Positions 62,261 through 64,000 of a stretch of DNA of 64,000 nt are shown piece after piece. Origin of the DNA: a virus; the IMG/VR virus record IMGVR_UViG_3300046787_000130, positions 97,238-161,237 of that record; one strand, written 5' to 3'. Numbering within the stretch: the stretch's first letter is position 1; every line of letters starts with the position of its first letter. The translations under genes and the position numbers were made by a program. The notes below the pieces were generated by a model, which was not told the origin of the DNA, did not search any database, and saw only the letters and a program-made list of their open reading frames with translations.

Positions 62261-62421
62261 TGGGTTACACATACGAAGTCAATGTTTGGGATGGTCCTGA
62301 AGGTGGACAATTTAGATGGTTGCAACTATACGCTGGTGAAAGCCTATTTGCTGCTATCCGCAAGATGTGGTGGGCAAAGCGTAATGGCTGGCACTGTATC
62401 AAACTGGAGTATCGACCATGA
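62260..62421 (+). CDS. Small Trp-rich protein (53 aa)
   Basis: ATG 62260 overlaps the preceding TGA and the stop overlaps the next ATG. The product MGYTYEVNVWDGPEGGQFRW, then AAIRKMWWAKRNGWHC, resembles a small conserved module (Tyr/Trp-rich beta hairpin plus helix) of T4-like phages. Function unknown. Confidence 0.55.
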   Translation: MGYTYEVNVWDGPEGGQFRWLQLYAGESLFAAIRKMWWAKRNGWHCIKLEYRP

Positions 62422-62663
62422 ACGAACGAATTAAAGAACTTAGACACCAGGCAATTAATTATTGTATGGACAAAGGTAGTCAAGGCAATCTAAGCGAAGA
62501 AGTAGCAGAAAAGTTTGCTGAGTTGATTGTGCGACAATGTGCCCAAATTTGTAAGACTGTGGGCGGTGACCAAGTATCGGCTAGCAAAGATTACCAAGAA
62601 GGTAGAGAAATGGGCACTGAGGTTTGTTACAACATGATTAAGAAGCATTTTGGAGTTGAATAA
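62418..62663 (+). CDS. Small helical phage protein, paralogue 3 of 3
   Basis: An 81-residue product. MNERIKELRHQAINYCMDKG, EKFAELIVRQCAQICKTVGG and MIKKHFGVE match the gene at 61824 almost block for block, indicating duplication. ATG overlaps the previous TGA. Function unknown. Confidence 0.6.
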   Translation: MNERIKELRHQAINYCMDKGSQGNLSEEVAEKFAELIVRQCAQICKTVGGDQVSASKDYQEGREMGTEVCYNMIKKHFGVE

Positions 62664-62914
62664 TGCGGTGGGATAAAGAGCCAATACTAAAAGAGTTTAC
62701 AGAGGTCTTTCAAGACTATGTGCAGGATATTGGATGCATGGACAATGAGCAGGGTTGGATTGGCAGTCATAAGATTGTCGGCACAATCCGTGTCTACAAT
62801 GTTGACCCCAACGATGATACCGCATACGAAATCTTTGGACTAGATATGCGTGGCTTGGGTGGCTGCGGTTGCCCTGCTGATATTGAAATTCTTATTAGAA
62901 AGGTGGAAGAATGA
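62663..62914 (+). CDS. Unknown small protein
   Basis: An 83-residue product from ATG 62663. Contains FTEVFQDYVQDIGCMDNEQG and FGLDMRGLGGCGCPADIEIL; the end carries a CGC motif. No family recognised. Confidence 0.55.
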   Translation: MRWDKEPILKEFTEVFQDYVQDIGCMDNEQGWIGSHKIVGTIRVYNVDPNDDTAYEIFGLDMRGLGGCGCPADIEILIRKVEE

Positions 62915-63255
62915 GTAAACTATCGGATGCAATTACTGCAACATTTACTGGTGAAACTGTGCATACAATGCAGTTTGTTGATATCGAAACTAACAGTATA
63001 TCTATGCCATCATATTCATCATACCCAACTTCTTATGTTTATAACGTAGAAGCAAGATTTGGTATGAGTAAAGTTGTTGACAAACCGTCACATCTTACAG
63101 AATGTCAAAAAGATATCAGGCGAGCAGTTATAGAAGAAGTCTTTGGCGAGTTTCGTCCATATCTATACAATATGCGAGCGGCATTGTATGATAGAGATGA
63201 CGGTAAGGTTCGCCGTTTACTAAATGAACTAGAAGAAAGAATGTTTGACGTATGA
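62911..63255 (+). CDS. Unknown protein
   Basis: A 114-residue product; the ATG overlaps the preceding stop. Contains ITATFTGETVHTMQFVDIET, VTYNVEARFGMSK-like beta segments and a C-terminal helical region (RRLLNELEERMFDV). No family recognised. Confidence 0.55.
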   Translation: MSKLSDAITATFTGETVHTMQFVDIETNSISMPSYSSYPTSYVYNVEARFGMSKVVDKPSHLTECQKDIRRAVIEEVFGEFRPYLYNMRAALYDRDDGKVRRLLNELEERMFDV

Positions 63256-63273
63256 AAGTAAGGATGCATGATA

Positions 63274-63651
63274 ATGGGAACTAATTATTACGTTGCGAAG
63301 AACAAATGTGATTGTTGCAATCGCTATGATGAAGAATTCCATATTGGCAAGTCTTCTGGTGGTTGGGCATTTACCTTTCAAGGCTACAAGTACGATGGTC
63401 TTGTTTCTTGGAAGTTTTACAAAGAATTTCTCAAAGATAAGATTATCATGGATGAGTATCATGACCGCATTGACTATGAAGATTTTGTGCGTTTGATAGA
63501 AACCGTCAAGTCACCAAACCATATCAACGCGCATAACGGAATCAAGAATCATCTTCATAATGATGCAGCGCGAAAGCAAGGTTATTTCAATCCTGAATAT
63601 GATTGGGATGATGAGGAGGGGTATTCTTTCTGTTCAAGGGAGTTTTCGTAA
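63274..63651 (+). CDS. Conserved phage protein (MGTNYY family), zinc-binding-like
   Basis: A 125-residue protein beginning MGTNYYVAKNKCDCCNRYDE, then FHIGKSSGGWAFTFQGYKYD, a conserved pattern in many phages. The CDCC cluster and His could bind metal. AAGGA is better spaced to ATG 63274 than to ATG 63268. Role unknown. Confidence 0.72.
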   Translation: MGTNYYVAKNKCDCCNRYDEEFHIGKSSGGWAFTFQGYKYDGLVSWKFYKEFLKDKIIMDEYHDRIDYEDFVRLIETVKSPNHINAHNGIKNHLHNDAARKQGYFNPEYDWDDEEGYSFCSREFS

Positions 63652-63683
63652 TGAACCGCGATGACATCATCCGCATGGCGTGA
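63651..63683 (+). pseudogene. Remnant of a small phage gene (10 codons)
   Basis: ATG 63651 reads MNRDDIIRMA and then stops. This decapeptide is identical in style to the start of a very common family of small phage proteins, which normally continue for 60-100 residues. The rest is missing, so this looks like a truncated copy or, less likely, a leader peptide. Confidence 0.35.
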
Positions 63684-63714
63684 TGGCGTGATTAACTTTT
63701 TGGGGACACTACTG

Positions 63715-63960
63715 ATGATTGACACTGTTTCGTTGATGATTGTTTCCGCAATGCTTGGTGTGTGTCTAGGCATCTGGATTCAAAAGAAAACCATGCACAA
63801 TATTATGCGATGCAAGACTATTGACGGCACTGCTGAGCATATTGGCAATGGCGAGTTTGTGTATATTATGAAGTCGCAAGACTATCTTCGCATTGTGCTA
63901 GGAATTGAAGACAATGGCGCTTTGCGGTTGAGTAATGAGCAGGATAAAAACAATGGATAA
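63715..63960 (+). CDS. Small membrane-anchored protein
   Basis: An 81-residue product. ATG 63715 has GGGGACACT upstream; the longer frame from 63661 overlaps the remnant and lacks a ribosome site. The N-terminus is a transmembrane anchor (TVSLMIVSAMLGVCLGIWIQ), followed by a basic, then beta-rich soluble part (TAEHIGNGEFVYIMKSQDYL). Function unknown. Confidence 0.6.
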   Translation: MIDTVSLMIVSAMLGVCLGIWIQKKTMHNIMRCKTIDGTAEHIGNGEFVYIMKSQDYLRIVLGIEDNGALRLSNEQDKNNG

Positions 63961-64000
63961 TCCAGTAAACACGCTTCGTGTTCTAGAACATAAAATGTTC
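63953..64000 (+). CDS. Start of a gene truncated by the window end
   Basis: ATG 63953 with AGGATAAAAAC upstream overlaps the previous stop by 8 nt. The visible 16 codons read MDNPVNTLRVLEHKMF and run off the window edge. Nothing more can be said. Confidence 0.5.
   Translation, partial: MDNPVNTLRVLEHKMF

Noticed and set aside
1-64000. CRISPR array, transposase, integrase or insertion sequence
   Set aside because: No regularly spaced direct repeats, terminal inverted repeats or recombinase motifs were seen.

Overview
The window is a stretch of a lytic, T4-like tailed-phage genome (myovirus). Evidence: T4-type replication genes are present (clamp loader gp44/gp62, RegA, family B DNA polymerase gp43, UvsX recombinase, gp41-type helicase, gp61-type primase). 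There are also prohead-style internal proteins, T4-type late-promoter sequences and a large tRNA array, and almost everything is on the + strand in tight ATGA/GTGA-overlapping gene chains. A two-component spanin with an outer-membrane lipoprotein implies a Gram-negative host. Class II ribonucleotide reductase, ThyX, Hsp20 and the small conserved hypothetical genes resemble aquatic T4-like phages. No integrase or other lysogeny gene is visible.

Layout. 1-3018: clamp loader, RegA, dUTPase, a nuclease-like protein, Hsp20. 3045-5560: first early-type cassette with host-type promoters and small unknown genes. 5522-13724: metallophosphoesterase and a surface-sugar island (glycosyltransferases, C-methyltransferase, cupin, SDR, sugar dehydrogenase, epimerase). 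13717-20565: small genes, Sm-like protein, DNA polymerase, membrane protein, UvsX, helicase. 20600-24527: late gene plus a complete dTDP-rhamnose set (rmlBACD). 24558-34018: virion-associated genes: ligase-like protein with a capsid-targeting-like N-terminus, nucleotidyltransferase/kinase, internal-head polyprotein, metalloprotease, fibre or decoration proteins. 34031-37032: lysis block (GH19 endolysin, holin, spanins, exported nuclease). 37093-40694: primase, ThyX, RNR. 40684-47941: more glycan genes, FkbM methyltransferases, zinc ribbon, RuvC-like resolvase, UDP-glucuronate decarboxylase-like enzyme. 47920-52427: conserved small genes and a second early cassette. 52428-56456: promoter, type I hammerhead ribozyme, 20 tRNA genes (several atypical), structured RNAs and three protein genes. 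56477-58867: peroxiredoxin, two minus-strand membrane proteins, conserved gene. 58878-64000: terminator, third early cassette and many small genes.

How it fits together. Early cassettes are read from six near-identical sigma70-type promoters with exactly 16-nt spacers; three of them place the start codon at the predicted transcription start. A second promoter shape drives the primase operon and the ribozyme/tRNA operon. T4-late-like octamers lie 39 nt before three gene starts. The virion block suggests packaged and ejected proteins.

The strongest unusual signal is the hammerhead ribozyme at about 52657-52757, between a promoter and the tRNA array. Next are tRNAs with non-canonical architecture, uncharacterised structured RNAs between tRNA genes, and a capsid-targeted ligase-like enzyme next to a NadM-like nucleotidyltransferase. 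Functional statements rest on motif reading by eye; no database search was run.
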